Made by a program: the position numbers and the translations under genes | Assembly: GCA_910585345.1 (NCBI GenBank) | Contig: CAJUDS010000003.1 | Span: forward strand, 62,001 to 126,000 | Reading direction: 5' to 3' | Length of the DNA: 64,000 nucleotides | Source: an uncultured Lachnospiraceae bacterium | Lineage (GTDB): Bacteria > Bacillota > Clostridia > Lachnospirales > Lachnospiraceae | Part shown: piece after piece, positions 35,564-44,352 of the stretch | How the letters are laid out: each line of letters begins with the position of its first letter | How positions within the stretch are numbered: the first letter of the stretch is position 1 | The notes under the pieces: model-generated | Seen by the model: only the letters and a program-made list of their open reading frames with translations | The model's database searches: none | Told to the model about the DNA's origin: nothing

Positions 35564-36877
35564 CTATTTTATAATCTGATAGAGAAGCGCTTTTACACAG
35601 AACTCGCTGTCCGCATCCGTAATTTCCAGTTCACCGTGATAGCGGTCCACAATATCCCGGATGATCTGCAGTCCCCAGCCATGGGAATGGATGTCCTGCT
35701 TGGTGCTCACATACTCGTTTCCTATTTTAAGCCGCGGTTTCTGAAAAGGATTTCTGATCTCCAAATATAAATTATGTCTCTGCACTTTAATTTTGACGAA
35801 AACGATTCTTCTGTCCTTTTCCACCTCTTTTGCCGCCTCGATGGCGTTATCCAGCAGATTGCCCAGACAGATGCTGATTTCCTCTCCGTTGGTCTGGCAG
35901 TCATGGGGAATTTCCAGTTCCAGATCAAACTGTATGCCGTCCCTGTCGGCAATTTCCGCTTTGTAATTTAAAATACTGTCAAAATAAATATTGCCGCTGG
36001 CGGCTACACTTTTTCTGGCCGCCAGAAACTCCATGTTATCCTCATAATAGCTCCGCAGCCCGTCGTAGTTACCTTCTTCCAGCAGAGCCTGCACATAGAT
36101 ATATCTCTGTTTCATATCATGGCGGAACTTACTCAGTTCCATCCACAGCGCCTTACTCTCCTCACACTGCCGCATATAATAATTGCACTGCTCCTGCAGA
36201 TTCTTTTCACGCATCCGCTTCTCGGTCGCTTCCTTGCCCTTTTCATATAAATAGTAGGAAGCAATATTAATCGTTAACAAAATCGTAATACCCAGCACTA
36301 CAGAAGCATTTTTGAATACGTCGCTAAGTGGAAACAATCTATCCACCGGAAGAAATACAAACAAAATGATAATGCTTCCAATTGGCACAAATACTGCCTC
36401 CAGCCAATCCAATAAACTTATATCTACTGTGCGCTTCTTCATAAACAGTAAAAAGAATTTAAGCAAACAAAAACCTACCAGTTTCGAAGCACTTGAACCG
36501 ATAAGAAAAAACTCCTGCTCAGTAATTAAATTTTTCTTATAAATTCCTGTAAAATAGAAAGTACAATAAACGATCAATTCCGCACACATTCCGATAATAT
36601 ACAAAAGTACAATTGCATAAATTATATGTTTTGCAGAATCCTGATACAAATAGGTTAACAGTATATATGAACACAGGAAAAAGATTACTAAATTGATCCC
36701 TGTATTTCCTGATATATAGGTTGCGCAATTACATATGACAAAATAGCTGCCCCATGCAACAACTTCATATGCAAATTTTCTTTTCTTGGAAGTCAAAGCT
36801 CTTTCTGTAAAAATCCGATTTGTACATAAATCAAATATTTCCATTATGACAGTCATTACCAACAACGCAGCCTGCAT
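35564..36877 (-). CDS. AgrC-like GHKL sensor histidine kinase
   Basis: The 437-residue protein has six hydrophobic segments in the first 210 residues, then a coiled region and a kinase core. The phosphoacceptor segment is SKFRHDMKQRYIYVQALL (His253). The ATP-binding site has the N box CLGNLLDNAIEAAKE and a G box HGWGLQIIRDIV. This matches the AgrC/HPK10 class, which senses cyclic autoinducer peptides. It begins 3 bp after the LytTR regulator gene, with GGGGAAGGATTGAG upstream. Its N-terminal half is AT-rich compared with its neighbours. Confidence 0.9.
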   Translation of the reverse strand: MQAALLVMTVIMEIFDLCTNRIFTERALTSKKRKFAYEVVAWGSYFVICNCATYISGNTGINLVIFFLCSYILLTYLYQDSAKHIIYAIVLLYIIGMCAELIVYCTFYFTGIYKKNLITEQEFFLIGSSASKLVGFCLLKFFLLFMKKRTVDISLLDWLEAVFVPIGSIIILFVFLPVDRLFPLSDVFKNASVVLGITILLTINIASYYLYEKGKEATEKRMREKNLQEQCNYYMRQCEESKALWMELSKFRHDMKQRYIYVQALLEEGNYDGLRSYYEDNMEFLAARKSVAASGNIYFDSILNYKAEIADRDGIQFDLELEIPHDCQTNGEEISICLGNLLDNAIEAAKEVEKDRRIVFVKIKVQRHNLYLEIRNPFQKPRLKIGNEYVSTKQDIHSHGWGLQIIRDIVDRYHGELEITDADSEFCVKALLYQIIK

Positions 36878-36880
36878 ATC

Positions 36881-37597
36881 TCAATCCTTCCCCAGCAGTG
36901 TTATATAATGCTGTTTTAGCGCCTTTCTGTATTTTTTGCTGATCGGTATCAGCACATCGTTGTCCATCACAATGCTGTCATAATTCCATTCTTTGATAAA
37001 ATTTAAATTCACATAATAAGAAATCTGTATTCTCACAAATTTCGTCTGAAACCTGGCGATCTCTTTTTCCACCGCGTTCAGTTTTCCATAAAAATAATAC
37101 TGTTCTTTTATACCATGGATACAGATTTTTCTCCCCATACTCTCAAAATACATAATCTGATGCAGTGGGATACTGTATCTGTGCTTCTGACAGGAAAAGC
37201 GGAATCTTTCATATTTTACGGGCAGAACGCGCATCGCTTTCTGCAGCATGCGTTCCATCACAGGCGCCGTCACCGGCTTATCCACAAACGCAAACGGTTG
37301 TACTTCAATCATCTGCCTGCAATATTGGTCATAAGCCGAAACGAAAATAAGAAGCGTATCAAAATCTGTTTCCCGGATGATCTTCGCCGCTTCTATCCCG
37401 CTTTTTCCTTCCATTTCAATATCCAGAAACAAAATGTCCATATGACCATACATCTGAATTTCCTGTAACAGACTTTCGCTGCTTTCAAAAGTTAAGAGTT
37501 CCATATTCAGATGCATCTGGTCGGCGGCTGCCTGTATCATCGACTTTTGCTTCCGTACTTCATCCGGCATATCATCGCAAATGCCAATTCTTATCAT
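36881..37597 (-). CDS. AgrA-like LytTR response regulator
   Basis: The receiver domain starts MIRIGICDDMPDEVRKQ and has the phosphoacceptor in DILFLDIEMEGKSGIEAA (third Asp cluster), followed by FVSAYDQYCRQMIEVQPFAF and a DKP motif. The C-terminal LytTR domain includes IMYFESMGRKICIHG and FVRIQISYYVNLNFIKEW. Length is 238. I start at the ATG at 37597 behind AAAGGGG; the frame is open to 37636. It is the first gene of a two-gene regulator-kinase transcript with its own promoter. Likely targets are agrDB and the chemoreceptor gene. Confidence 0.9.
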   Translation of the reverse strand: MIRIGICDDMPDEVRKQKSMIQAAADQMHLNMELLTFESSESLLQEIQMYGHMDILFLDIEMEGKSGIEAAKIIRETDFDTLLIFVSAYDQYCRQMIEVQPFAFVDKPVTAPVMERMLQKAMRVLPVKYERFRFSCQKHRYSIPLHQIMYFESMGRKICIHGIKEQYYFYGKLNAVEKEIARFQTKFVRIQISYYVNLNFIKEWNYDSIVMDNDVLIPISKKYRKALKQHYITLLGKD

Positions 37598-37670
37598 ATG
37601 TATCTGACCCCTTTGGTAACATTTCCAGAATTTCACAATCCCTTTCCCACGACAGGCGGGAATTAATTTT

Positions 37671-37699
37671 ATTTTACTGACTTACCGCGTTAAAGACAA
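37671..37699 (-). promoter_or_regulatory. Promoter of the LytTR regulator and kinase genes
   Basis: On the minus strand TTGTCT (37694-37699) and TAAAAT (37671-37676) are 17 bp apart. Confidence 0.55.
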
Positions 37700-37715
37700 G
37701 CATTTTCAAAGCCCG

Positions 37716-38648
37716 TCACATCTGCACAATGGCAGCCGTCAGCTGCTCTTCTAATTGTGCCAGCCTGTAAAACTGTTCTGCACATATCCGGTTCTCTTTT
37801 TGAAGGCTCCTGAATATCCACTGCATCGCCCTGATCTCTTCCCGCAGGATTTCTTTCATTGCACGTCCTTCTTTTTCTTCGCAGACAGAAAAACGGACTG
37901 CATATTCAAGCCAATCCGCCTGCAAAATCTTTCTCTGCATCAAATAACTGATATCGTATAAGAATGACAGTTTCCATCTGGACACCGGGTTTTCTGTCAG
38001 CCATCCGCAGCACTGTATCACTGCCCGTCCGCCCTCCGCCTCCTTCATATTGCTGCGGATCTGCTCCACACAGCCCCGCACGGCCGCTTCCTCCCGAAGC
38101 TGTCCGGTCGTCATTTCTTCTTTCTCGAACGACCGCACTGTCAGATACCCTTTTGCCTCCGGCAGATTCCCCGCGCGAAACCAACGGCGCATTTCCTCTT
38201 TCGTGATCCCTCTGGCCGGGATTCCCTCGGAATCCATGCAGTACATCTGTCCCTTCTCCTGATAGACTGCAATATAATGGTCCATATTGGTATACAGATT
38301 CGGCAGCAGCAGATATCCCAGCTGTCCCATATCCACCGGCCCTACAAGACATCCGCCTTCCCTGCTCCTCTCCGCGATATAGTCGGACGCATCGTCCCCG
38401 TCGATAAAGCGCTCCTTTTTCTGTCTGTACCCCCATACCTGTGCCGCCCGTTCCACGCCGATATTGGGATCGCAATATGTCGTCAATAAGCGGCTGAAGT
38501 CTTTTTCCCGCCGGTGTTTCACCCCAAACGGCACTGTTGATGTAATCTCAAACAGTCTGCAGTTGATGCCGTCCTCCTGCACGGTATTCCTAAACGCATA
38601 GGAGGCGCAGCAAATTTCATTTCCGCAAAAAACATGGTCTTTTTTCAT
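37716..38648 (-). CDS. BtrH-like acyltransferase/peptidase-fold protein 1
   Basis: In butirosin biosynthesis BtrH moves an acyl chain from a carrier protein onto the antibiotic. This 310-residue protein shows the matching N-terminal pattern: FCGNEICCASYAFRNTV with a cysteine pair near residue 13, GCLVGPVDMGQLGYLLL, NMDHYIAVYQEKGQMYCMDS and a TKEEMRRWF helix. Cys, His and Asp occur in the order of a cysteine-peptidase-like triad. The C-terminal half is helical and unassigned. It is the last gene of the operon and overlaps the ligase gene by 32 bp, with GAGAGATC before its ATG. Acyl transfer is inferred. Confidence 0.6.
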   Translation of the reverse strand: MKKDHVFCGNEICCASYAFRNTVQEDGINCRLFEITSTVPFGVKHRREKDFSRLLTTYCDPNIGVERAAQVWGYRQKKERFIDGDDASDYIAERSREGGCLVGPVDMGQLGYLLLPNLYTNMDHYIAVYQEKGQMYCMDSEGIPARGITKEEMRRWFRAGNLPEAKGYLTVRSFEKEEMTTGQLREEAAVRGCVEQIRSNMKEAEGGRAVIQCCGWLTENPVSRWKLSFLYDISYLMQRKILQADWLEYAVRFSVCEEKEGRAMKEILREEIRAMQWIFRSLQKENRICAEQFYRLAQLEEQLTAAIVQM

Positions 38649-40047
38649 CTATGATCTCTCTCAGCCTTCTCTTATCAATTTTTCCGTGCGGATTTCTGGG
38701 AAGCAGGCCGGAAAACAAAAAGAGTTCATATAAATTCACATATTCCGGCCTCTCCGCTAAAACCTTCCGTATCTCCTGACCCGTCGTTTCGTTTCTCACG
38801 GTAACGCAGACGCCTATTTTTTCTCCATATAATGAATCGGCAATTCCCAGGACTGCACATTCCACTACGCCGTCAACAGTTTTTACGATATTCTCAATCT
38901 CCGCCTCGCTGATCCGCTTCCCCCTTACCTTAAGCAGACCGTTCAAACGCCCGTAAAAGTAGAGAAAGCCTTCCTCATCGATCGACAGCAGATCACCCGT
39001 ATGATAAATCCGCATACCGGTCTGCGGGTTCTTTTCAAATCCATGCGCTTCGTTCCAATAGCCTTCCATCACATTCGGGCCTTCCACGATCAGCTCTCCA
39101 ATGGCATCCCCGGGCTTCTCCTTGAAAAGACGCACCTGTACGCCGTCCAGCGGCAGACCGCAGGAGCCTGCCATCACTTTATCCTCACGTCCCCTTGGCA
39201 TAATCGCGACTCTCTTACATTCCGTAACGCCATACATCGGAATCAGTTCCACAGACGGAAATATCTCCCGCAGACGCCCGAGCAGCTCCACAGACAGGTA
39301 TTCCCCGGTAAAGGTCATGCAGCGCAGATGCGGCAGCCGCACCCTTTCCCAAAAGCCCAGACGAAGAAGTGCGTTCGCCACTGACGCAATGGTCGGATAA
39401 ACCGTGATTTCCCACCGATGTAAATATTGGGGAATCATCTGCATCATCTCTGTCCGCACAAGAAACAGCCGCGCCCCGCTCCATAACGATAAAAAAATCT
39501 GATAAAGCCCATAATCAAATTCCAAAGGAAGACTGCACAGGACTTTATCAGATTCATGATATTCAAGTCTTGAAAGGATACTGCTGCAACAAAATATAAT
39601 CTGTTTGTGGCAGGCAAACACGCCTTTCTTTTCTCCGGTAGAACCAGACGTATAAAGAATATAGGCGCCCGCCGATTCCGGTATCTTGGCTCTCCCGCAT
39701 TCTTCCCCGGCTCCCGTATCTGCCTCATGAACCGCGGAAGGATCCAAAACCAGAGAAGGGGCGCAATCTGCAATCCTATTTGCCGTCTCCTTTGTACCGC
39801 TCAAATCGGAAACCGGAACAAATATCATCCCTCCGGCCAGACAGGCTAATATCGCTTCTATCGTTCTGCCATCGGTATGGTTCCTGACCAGTACCCGGTC
39901 GCCCCTGCGCGCCCCGCGCCGCTTCAAATATGCCAGAAACCCCATGGCGCCCTCATGAAGCTGCGCATATGTATAATTCCGTTTTTGATCTGTCAGTACA
40001 ATCTTCTGTTCCGACAGATGCCGCTCAATCAAAGCCGCATACAACAT
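38617..40047 (-). CDS. Stand-alone adenylation enzyme (AMP-dependent ligase)
   Basis: The 476-residue enzyme has the adenylation core motifs: AYILYTSGSTGEKKGVFACH (P-loop-like A3), IPMYGVTECKRVAIMP (A5), IYHTGDLLSIDEEG (A7), YGRLNGLLKVRGKRI (A8) and PRNPHGKIDKRRL with the catalytic lysine (A10). Such free A-domain proteins, like DltA, activate an amino or carboxylic acid and load it onto a separate carrier protein. The acyl carrier protein of the same operon is the obvious acceptor. The substrate cannot be read with confidence. The ATG at 40047 has GAGGGAAG upstream and begins 3 bp after the NadE-like gene. Confidence 0.85.
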   Translation of the reverse strand: MLYAALIERHLSEQKIVLTDQKRNYTYAQLHEGAMGFLAYLKRRGARRGDRVLVRNHTDGRTIEAILACLAGGMIFVPVSDLSGTKETANRIADCAPSLVLDPSAVHEADTGAGEECGRAKIPESAGAYILYTSGSTGEKKGVFACHKQIIFCCSSILSRLEYHESDKVLCSLPLEFDYGLYQIFLSLWSGARLFLVRTEMMQMIPQYLHRWEITVYPTIASVANALLRLGFWERVRLPHLRCMTFTGEYLSVELLGRLREIFPSVELIPMYGVTECKRVAIMPRGREDKVMAGSCGLPLDGVQVRLFKEKPGDAIGELIVEGPNVMEGYWNEAHGFEKNPQTGMRIYHTGDLLSIDEEGFLYFYGRLNGLLKVRGKRISEAEIENIVKTVDGVVECAVLGIADSLYGEKIGVCVTVRNETTGQEIRKVLAERPEYVNLYELFLFSGLLPRNPHGKIDKRRLREIIDEKRPCFLRK

Positions 40048-40050
40048 TGC

Positions 40051-40920
40051 TCATCTTCCCTCCGGCTCTGCCATTATCGTCCTGCTCTTATACTTGCGCG
40101 CCTTTTTCACAATGGAATAAATGCCCTCTGCAATCTCCCGGCTGACAGCCGCCTCTGTTGCCGCTTCTTCTTCCGTTTTCCCGTCCTCATACAATAAAAG
40201 AACGGCGTCTACCTTTTCCGGTGTTAAGTCCGGAGCCATTGTCTGCGCGCGCGCAATCTCTTCATCTGTAAAATCCCTTGGCGCAAGTATTGGGCCCCGG
40301 TTGATGATCCAGTATGCAAGATCCTCCGCATCTGTCTGCCCCTCCCAGAAACCTGCGGAAGCCTCCTGTTCCATGACATCCGGCGCAGTTCCCACCGCCT
40401 TAGCAATTTCCCTCACTTCCGTCTTATACAAATGTGCCAGCGGTTTGAAATTTGCCAGATTATCACCAAATGTCAGGAAAAAACCAAGCATCTTTTCCGT
40501 CTTATTCGTTGTTCCCGCAATCAGAAACCCCTTGTCCTGATAACAGGAGAGAACGGCCGAACGCAGAGAACATTTGGCCTTGGCGGGATCCAGCAGCGTA
40601 TCCAGCCGAAACAGGCCGTTTTCCTCGCCTTCTTCCAAAGCCCCGATCAAAATCCGGTTTATATTTTCCAGATGTATTTCCGCCAGATGGACACCCAGCT
40701 GCGCCGCCAGCGCCGCGGCCTGTCTGTGAAACTTCTCTTCCATCTCTGACTGCAGTACGATAAACAGCCTGACTCTTTCTTTTCCCAGAACCCTGCAGCA
40801 CAATCTTGCCGTCACATCGGAATCCAGTCCGCCGGAAACCGGGACAACGACCGTTTCATCATCCTGTACATACTCTCTTATAAATTTTTCAATCTTTGCT
40901 ATTTCCGCTTTGATCAGCAT
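40051..40920 (-). CDS. NadE-like ATP-dependent amide synthetase
   Basis: The protein belongs to the N-type ATP pyrophosphatase fold: VVVPVSGGLDSDVTARLCCR near residue 25 is the SGGxDS loop. Matches to NAD+ synthase continue in IAGTTNKTEKMLGFFLTFGD, LAHLYKTEVREIAKAVG and ASAGFWEGQTDAEDLAY. No glutaminase domain is present, so free ammonia or another amine would be the nucleophile. Its place inside a biosynthetic operon, with gene overlaps on both sides, suggests amide formation on the pathway product instead of housekeeping NAD synthesis; that is inference. The ATG at 40920 has GAGGTAGAG upstream. Confidence 0.75.
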   Translation of the reverse strand: MLIKAEIAKIEKFIREYVQDDETVVVPVSGGLDSDVTARLCCRVLGKERVRLFIVLQSEMEEKFHRQAAALAAQLGVHLAEIHLENINRILIGALEEGEENGLFRLDTLLDPAKAKCSLRSAVLSCYQDKGFLIAGTTNKTEKMLGFFLTFGDNLANFKPLAHLYKTEVREIAKAVGTAPDVMEQEASAGFWEGQTDAEDLAYWIINRGPILAPRDFTDEEIARAQTMAPDLTPEKVDAVLLLYEDGKTEEEAATEAAVSREIAEGIYSIVKKARKYKSRTIMAEPEGR

Positions 40921-40930
40921 CTTCTCTACC

Positions 40931-42076
40931 TCATATTGTCGTTTTCATGATAGAAAGCTCTTCTTTTAAAATCTGACGGTCAATCCCATACATCTCTGCC
41001 AGCCCATGGTAAATCGTCTCCACTTTTTGCCATTCGATGCCTTCCGCCTGCTTTTGCAGCCTATCCCGCCATGCGGCCCGACAGTCGCAGACATAAGCTG
41101 CAAGCCGCCCGGCCGCCTCCGCAGACGGTTCCTCACGGTACGCGTCCAACAGACTGATCACATCCTTTTGACAATTCCCGCAAGTACCCGGCGACGCAAA
41201 AATATGCGACCTGTCCTCCCCAAAATAGTCTTTATACCAGGAAATCTGAATCTGTTCCAGCATTTCCTCGGGAAATCTGGATAAAACCTCCGCCAGCGCC
41301 CAGAGAGAAACACATTGATACCAGCCCCTTTGATACATTGCTTCCAACAACGTCCCATGCTTGACATGATACGGAAACAATACGACACTGTCCGCTCCCT
41401 GTGCAAAGGCTTTTTGTACCGAGCTGACCGCTTCCCCGATAGACGCTCTCTCGCTTAAAAACGGAATGCCGACTGCAATATTGGCTGTTACCTTTGCTCC
41501 GGCCCGGTGAATCAAACGCGCCGCCCTTTCGAAAGAAGCCGTATCCGTACCTTTGTTGATACAATTTCTTAAAATCCAGTCATTTCCGGATTCATAACCG
41601 ATTTCCACATACGTCTCTGCCGACGGCATCATATCTTTTAAAAATTCCAGTCCTTCCCCGCTTACGGAGTCTGCTCTCGTCTCAATAATAAAGCGTCTGG
41701 CTTTTACATCTTTCAGAATAATCTTCAGCTTTTCCCGCAGCTCCCGGGGAACTTCCCTCTCGTCCAGCATACTGCCGCTTGGCGTCAGCAGAAAATCCTC
41801 AAATTCCCACGGAAGCCTTTGGACGAGACTGCGCAGCTCATCCAGCATCCGTTCCTGCTCTATGACACCGTCGCCCTTGCCATAATTGCACATCGTGCAG
41901 CCTCCGCCCGCATCGTGCATACATCCTCTTGTAAGGAACCACAGGTCGCAGAGCAGCCCGCCGTTTGCGCGCTCAATCCGGTAATGTGTCCGTTCATCCC
42001 GTGGCATCCTGGGACGCCTGTCATAAATTTTCTTTGTGATCTTCTTCAAAACCTGATTGTCTTTCGCTGTATGCAT
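40931..42076 (-). CDS. Radical SAM protein related to archaeosine synthase RaSEA
   Basis: The cluster motif is RGCMHDAGGGCTMCNYGKG with cysteines at 52, 60 and 63, a CX7CX2C spacing seen in the RaSEA/TIGR01210 group instead of the usual CX3CX2C. IIETRADSVSGEGLEFL, YVEIGYESGNDWILRNCINK and VTANIAVGIPFLSE complete the barrel. The archaeal enzyme breaks a C-N bond on a lysine-modified base; a bacterial version in this operon could do related chemistry on an amino-acid intermediate. The start is uncertain: I chose the ATG at 42076 with GGTGG five nt upstream, which overlaps the acyl carrier gene; another ATG lies at 42007. Confidence 0.7.
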   Translation of the reverse strand: MHTAKDNQVLKKITKKIYDRRPRMPRDERTHYRIERANGGLLCDLWFLTRGCMHDAGGGCTMCNYGKGDGVIEQERMLDELRSLVQRLPWEFEDFLLTPSGSMLDEREVPRELREKLKIILKDVKARRFIIETRADSVSGEGLEFLKDMMPSAETYVEIGYESGNDWILRNCINKGTDTASFERAARLIHRAGAKVTANIAVGIPFLSERASIGEAVSSVQKAFAQGADSVVLFPYHVKHGTLLEAMYQRGWYQCVSLWALAEVLSRFPEEMLEQIQISWYKDYFGEDRSHIFASPGTCGNCQKDVISLLDAYREEPSAEAAGRLAAYVCDCRAAWRDRLQKQAEGIEWQKVETIYHGLAEMYGIDRQILKEELSIMKTTI

Positions 42077-42341
42077 CACGTCCACCAGTTTTCCCGTCCA
42101 GATATTCACACAAGCTGCCAATACTGTGAAACAGTCTGCTGAAATCATCTTCCAGGGGATCAAACCTGATCTGAAATCTGTCTTCCAGCTCAACCTGCAG
42201 GATTACCAGATCAATCGAATCCAGACCCAAATCATCCCGCAGAAGCGCAGATGCCGGCATCTCTCCCGCGGATTCTTTCTGCTGTCTGCGCAAAACCTCC
42301 CTGATTACCGAAACTGTTTCCTCAAGTATTTGTATCTTCAT
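42021..42341 (-). CDS. Acyl carrier protein
   Basis: The 106-residue acidic protein has the carrier motif LLRDDLGLDSIDLVILQVEL, where Ser42 would carry phosphopantetheine, followed by the helix III region. The C-terminal 25 residues are an unusual polar tail (GGRDAYSERQSGFEEDHKEN). It should hold the pathway intermediate as a thioester after loading by the adenylation enzyme. The ATG at 42341 lies inside the end of the decarboxylase gene (20-bp overlap), and GGAAAAAGC serves as the ribosome site. Confidence 0.88.
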   Translation of the reverse strand: MKIQILEETVSVIREVLRRQQKESAGEMPASALLRDDLGLDSIDLVILQVELEDRFQIRFDPLEDDFSRLFHSIGSLCEYLDGKTGGRDAYSERQSGFEEDHKENL

Positions 42342-43524
42342 GCTTTTTCCATTCCAAATCCATTATTTTCCATTTTTCTTTCTCTCTATTATACAACAAA
42401 ATCCGCGGCATCTCCATAGTTAAAAACAAAGTGGCAGCCTCCTGCAGAGAATAAGCCCCCGTGTTATAAAATATGAGATAATCCCCTGTCTCAATGCGGT
42501 CATCCGTATATTCCCTCGCCAAAATATCGTTGGCGGAGCAGAGCGAACCGCAGACCCTGTACTGACAGGGTCCCGTCCCTTTTTTTCTGGTAACGCTTTC
42601 CATATAGGGCTGCCTTTGGCCACAGATATTCCCATAATAATTGAGATGATGGCTTCCTCCGCGGACAAGCAGCAATGTCCTGTCCTCCCGCTGTTTGCAG
42701 TCAAAAACCTGTGTAATATACCGTCCCGCATTTGCCGCCATGCCACGGCCGCACTCATATACGACCCGGTAGTCTGCGGAAAGTTCTTTCACAAAAGCAA
42801 ACATACAGTCCGCCGCTTCCTCAAATTCTTCCGTCCTGTCACTGGCAAAAAGCGGAATCCCAATGCCGCCGCCTATCTGTATCTCTTCCGGCGATATCTC
42901 TTCCGCTTCCAGACGGCGCAGCTCTTCCCGCAGCTTCGCAATATCTCTCCTCACCTGGCGCGGGCAGCTGCGCTGCGTCCCCGCATAATACTGGATTCCT
43001 GTAATCTTTACATGACCGGATGCCTTTGCGGATGTTACCACTTCCCTGATCTCTTCCACATTCATGCCAAACTGATCGCCGCTGCTCAGCCGCAGCAGCG
43101 CTTCCACGGGGCCTGCAGCCGTCCTACGCAGTTCCTCCGCCTGCCTTTTGGAATCCAGAATGATTCTGCCCACCCCGGCTTCGAGCGCAAACGTAAGATT
43201 CGCTCCCGTCCTCCACACCCCGCTGTAGACGAGCCTGTCCGCCGCGATACCGTGCTGCAGGCAGTACCGCAGCTCCCCTTCCGTAGAAACCTCGATCAAA
43301 TCCGCCGTCTGCGCTGCCGCCTCCACCAAATCATAATTTGCTTTCGCACAATAGCACAGCCTTACGTCCGCGCCCAGACACCTTTTGAGTTCCTCCCCAT
43401 TTTCGGCAATCCTCTGTGTATCATACAGATAGAGCGGAAGGCCGTACCGCTCTTCCAGCCGCCGTATCTCCCCGTAGACCGGTTTTTTTCCGTATGCCTT
43501 ATAGTCCATAAATCGATATTTCAT
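42322..43524 (-). CDS. PLP-dependent fold-III decarboxylase (LysA/BtrK-like)
   Basis: The 400-residue enzyme resembles diaminopimelate decarboxylase and BtrK, which decarboxylates glutamyl-ACP in butirosin synthesis. The PLP lysine is in VRLCYCAKANYDLVEAA (K61). Phosphate-binding and barrel motifs are ISPEEIQIGGGIGIPLF and YECGRGMAANAGRYI, and the second active-site segment GSLCSANDILAREY supplies the conserved cysteine. Because the adjacent gene encodes a carrier protein, the substrate may be an aminoacyl thioester. A classical lysA role is less likely in this operon. The ATG at 43524 has GGAAGGAAATC upstream and overlaps the previous gene. Confidence 0.85.
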   Translation of the reverse strand: MKYRFMDYKAYGKKPVYGEIRRLEERYGLPLYLYDTQRIAENGEELKRCLGADVRLCYCAKANYDLVEAAAQTADLIEVSTEGELRYCLQHGIAADRLVYSGVWRTGANLTFALEAGVGRIILDSKRQAEELRRTAAGPVEALLRLSSGDQFGMNVEEIREVVTSAKASGHVKITGIQYYAGTQRSCPRQVRRDIAKLREELRRLEAEEISPEEIQIGGGIGIPLFASDRTEEFEEAADCMFAFVKELSADYRVVYECGRGMAANAGRYITQVFDCKQREDRTLLLVRGGSHHLNYYGNICGQRQPYMESVTRKKGTGPCQYRVCGSLCSANDILAREYTDDRIETGDYLIFYNTGAYSLQEAATLFLTMEMPRILLYNREKEKWKIMDLEWKKHEDTNT

Positions 43525-44347
43525 CTATGATTTCCTTCCATATCGCATGCTCGATCTCCGGAAGCAGACGGATTTCACCCGTTTCCGCCGCCTTCAGCAT
43601 CCCGCTCTGCAGCTCCCGCAGTCTTCTCTCGTCTCCATATGCACCCATCGCCTGCCTGCCCAGATGCCAGGCTTTCTCTGTCTGCTGGATACAATTGATG
43701 ACTCCGTACCAAAGGGCGATCCGTCTGCTGGATAAATCAGCATAACTCGTAAAAGACTCTCTTTTCAGGGTAGAAGCAGCGGCTTTTGCGGCAATTTCCT
43801 GATGAAACGCCAGGCCCGCTCTCCATATTTCCCCCGGGTCCTCCCCTCTCCCATGCACGCCGTCACTCTCACATACGCTGACCGCAGTCCCATTTTCTGC
43901 ACGGAATAATCCCTCCAGCTCCGGCTGCGTATAAAGCACCGCCGGAAAACCATGCGGATCCGTAACCGCATAGACGGACTCCTCCTCCCGGCTGATGTAA
44001 AAAAAGCGGTTTCCCCCATGATAATACATTGCATCCGGCCTCTGCACCACCGACTCCAACGTAACCGGGCCATAGACAATGCAGCCGTCGTCATGCAGTC
44101 TTTCCATCACCCGGGATTTACCTGCCGTCAGTTTTCCTTCCAGATTTATCTGCCTGGCGATGCCGAGAACGGCTGTCTCCACATCCGCCGCCGGGAGATA
44201 CCAGCTATACCCGTCCGTCCCATTGCAGAAGCCAAAGCACCGCTTTCCCATGGCGTCTAAATGTCTGATTTCCCCATATCCCTTCTGCAGAAACAGCATC
44301 TGCATCGCCGCTGCAAAGCTATCGATATATTTCCCTGTATATTGCAT
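43499..44347 (-). CDS. BtrH-like protein 2, without the N-terminal cysteine
   Basis: The 282-residue protein looks like a divergent relative of the BtrH-like protein at 37716. The central part DDGCIVYGPVTLESVVQRPD, YYHGGNRFFYISREEESVYA and VTDPHGFPAVLYTQPELEGL follows the same order, and the helical C-terminal half has similar length. The N-terminus (YTGKYIDSFAAAMQMLF) has serine where the other protein has its cysteine pair. It may be an inactive partner, or use another nucleophile. It starts 5 bp after the pentapeptide gene and overlaps the decarboxylase gene by 26 bp. Assignment is tentative. Confidence 0.5.
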   Translation of the reverse strand: MQYTGKYIDSFAAAMQMLFLQKGYGEIRHLDAMGKRCFGFCNGTDGYSWYLPAADVETAVLGIARQINLEGKLTAGKSRVMERLHDDGCIVYGPVTLESVVQRPDAMYYHGGNRFFYISREEESVYAVTDPHGFPAVLYTQPELEGLFRAENGTAVSVCESDGVHGRGEDPGEIWRAGLAFHQEIAAKAAASTLKRESFTSYADLSSRRIALWYGVINCIQQTEKAWHLGRQAMGAYGDERRLRELQSGMLKAAETGEIRLLPEIEHAIWKEIIDEISIYGL

Positions 44348-44352
44348 TGCTC

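Noticed and set aside
40051..40920. Housekeeping NAD+ synthase
   Set aside because: The fold is NadE-like, but the gene is embedded between adenylation and radical SAM genes with minimal spacing; a pathway role is preferred, though not proven.
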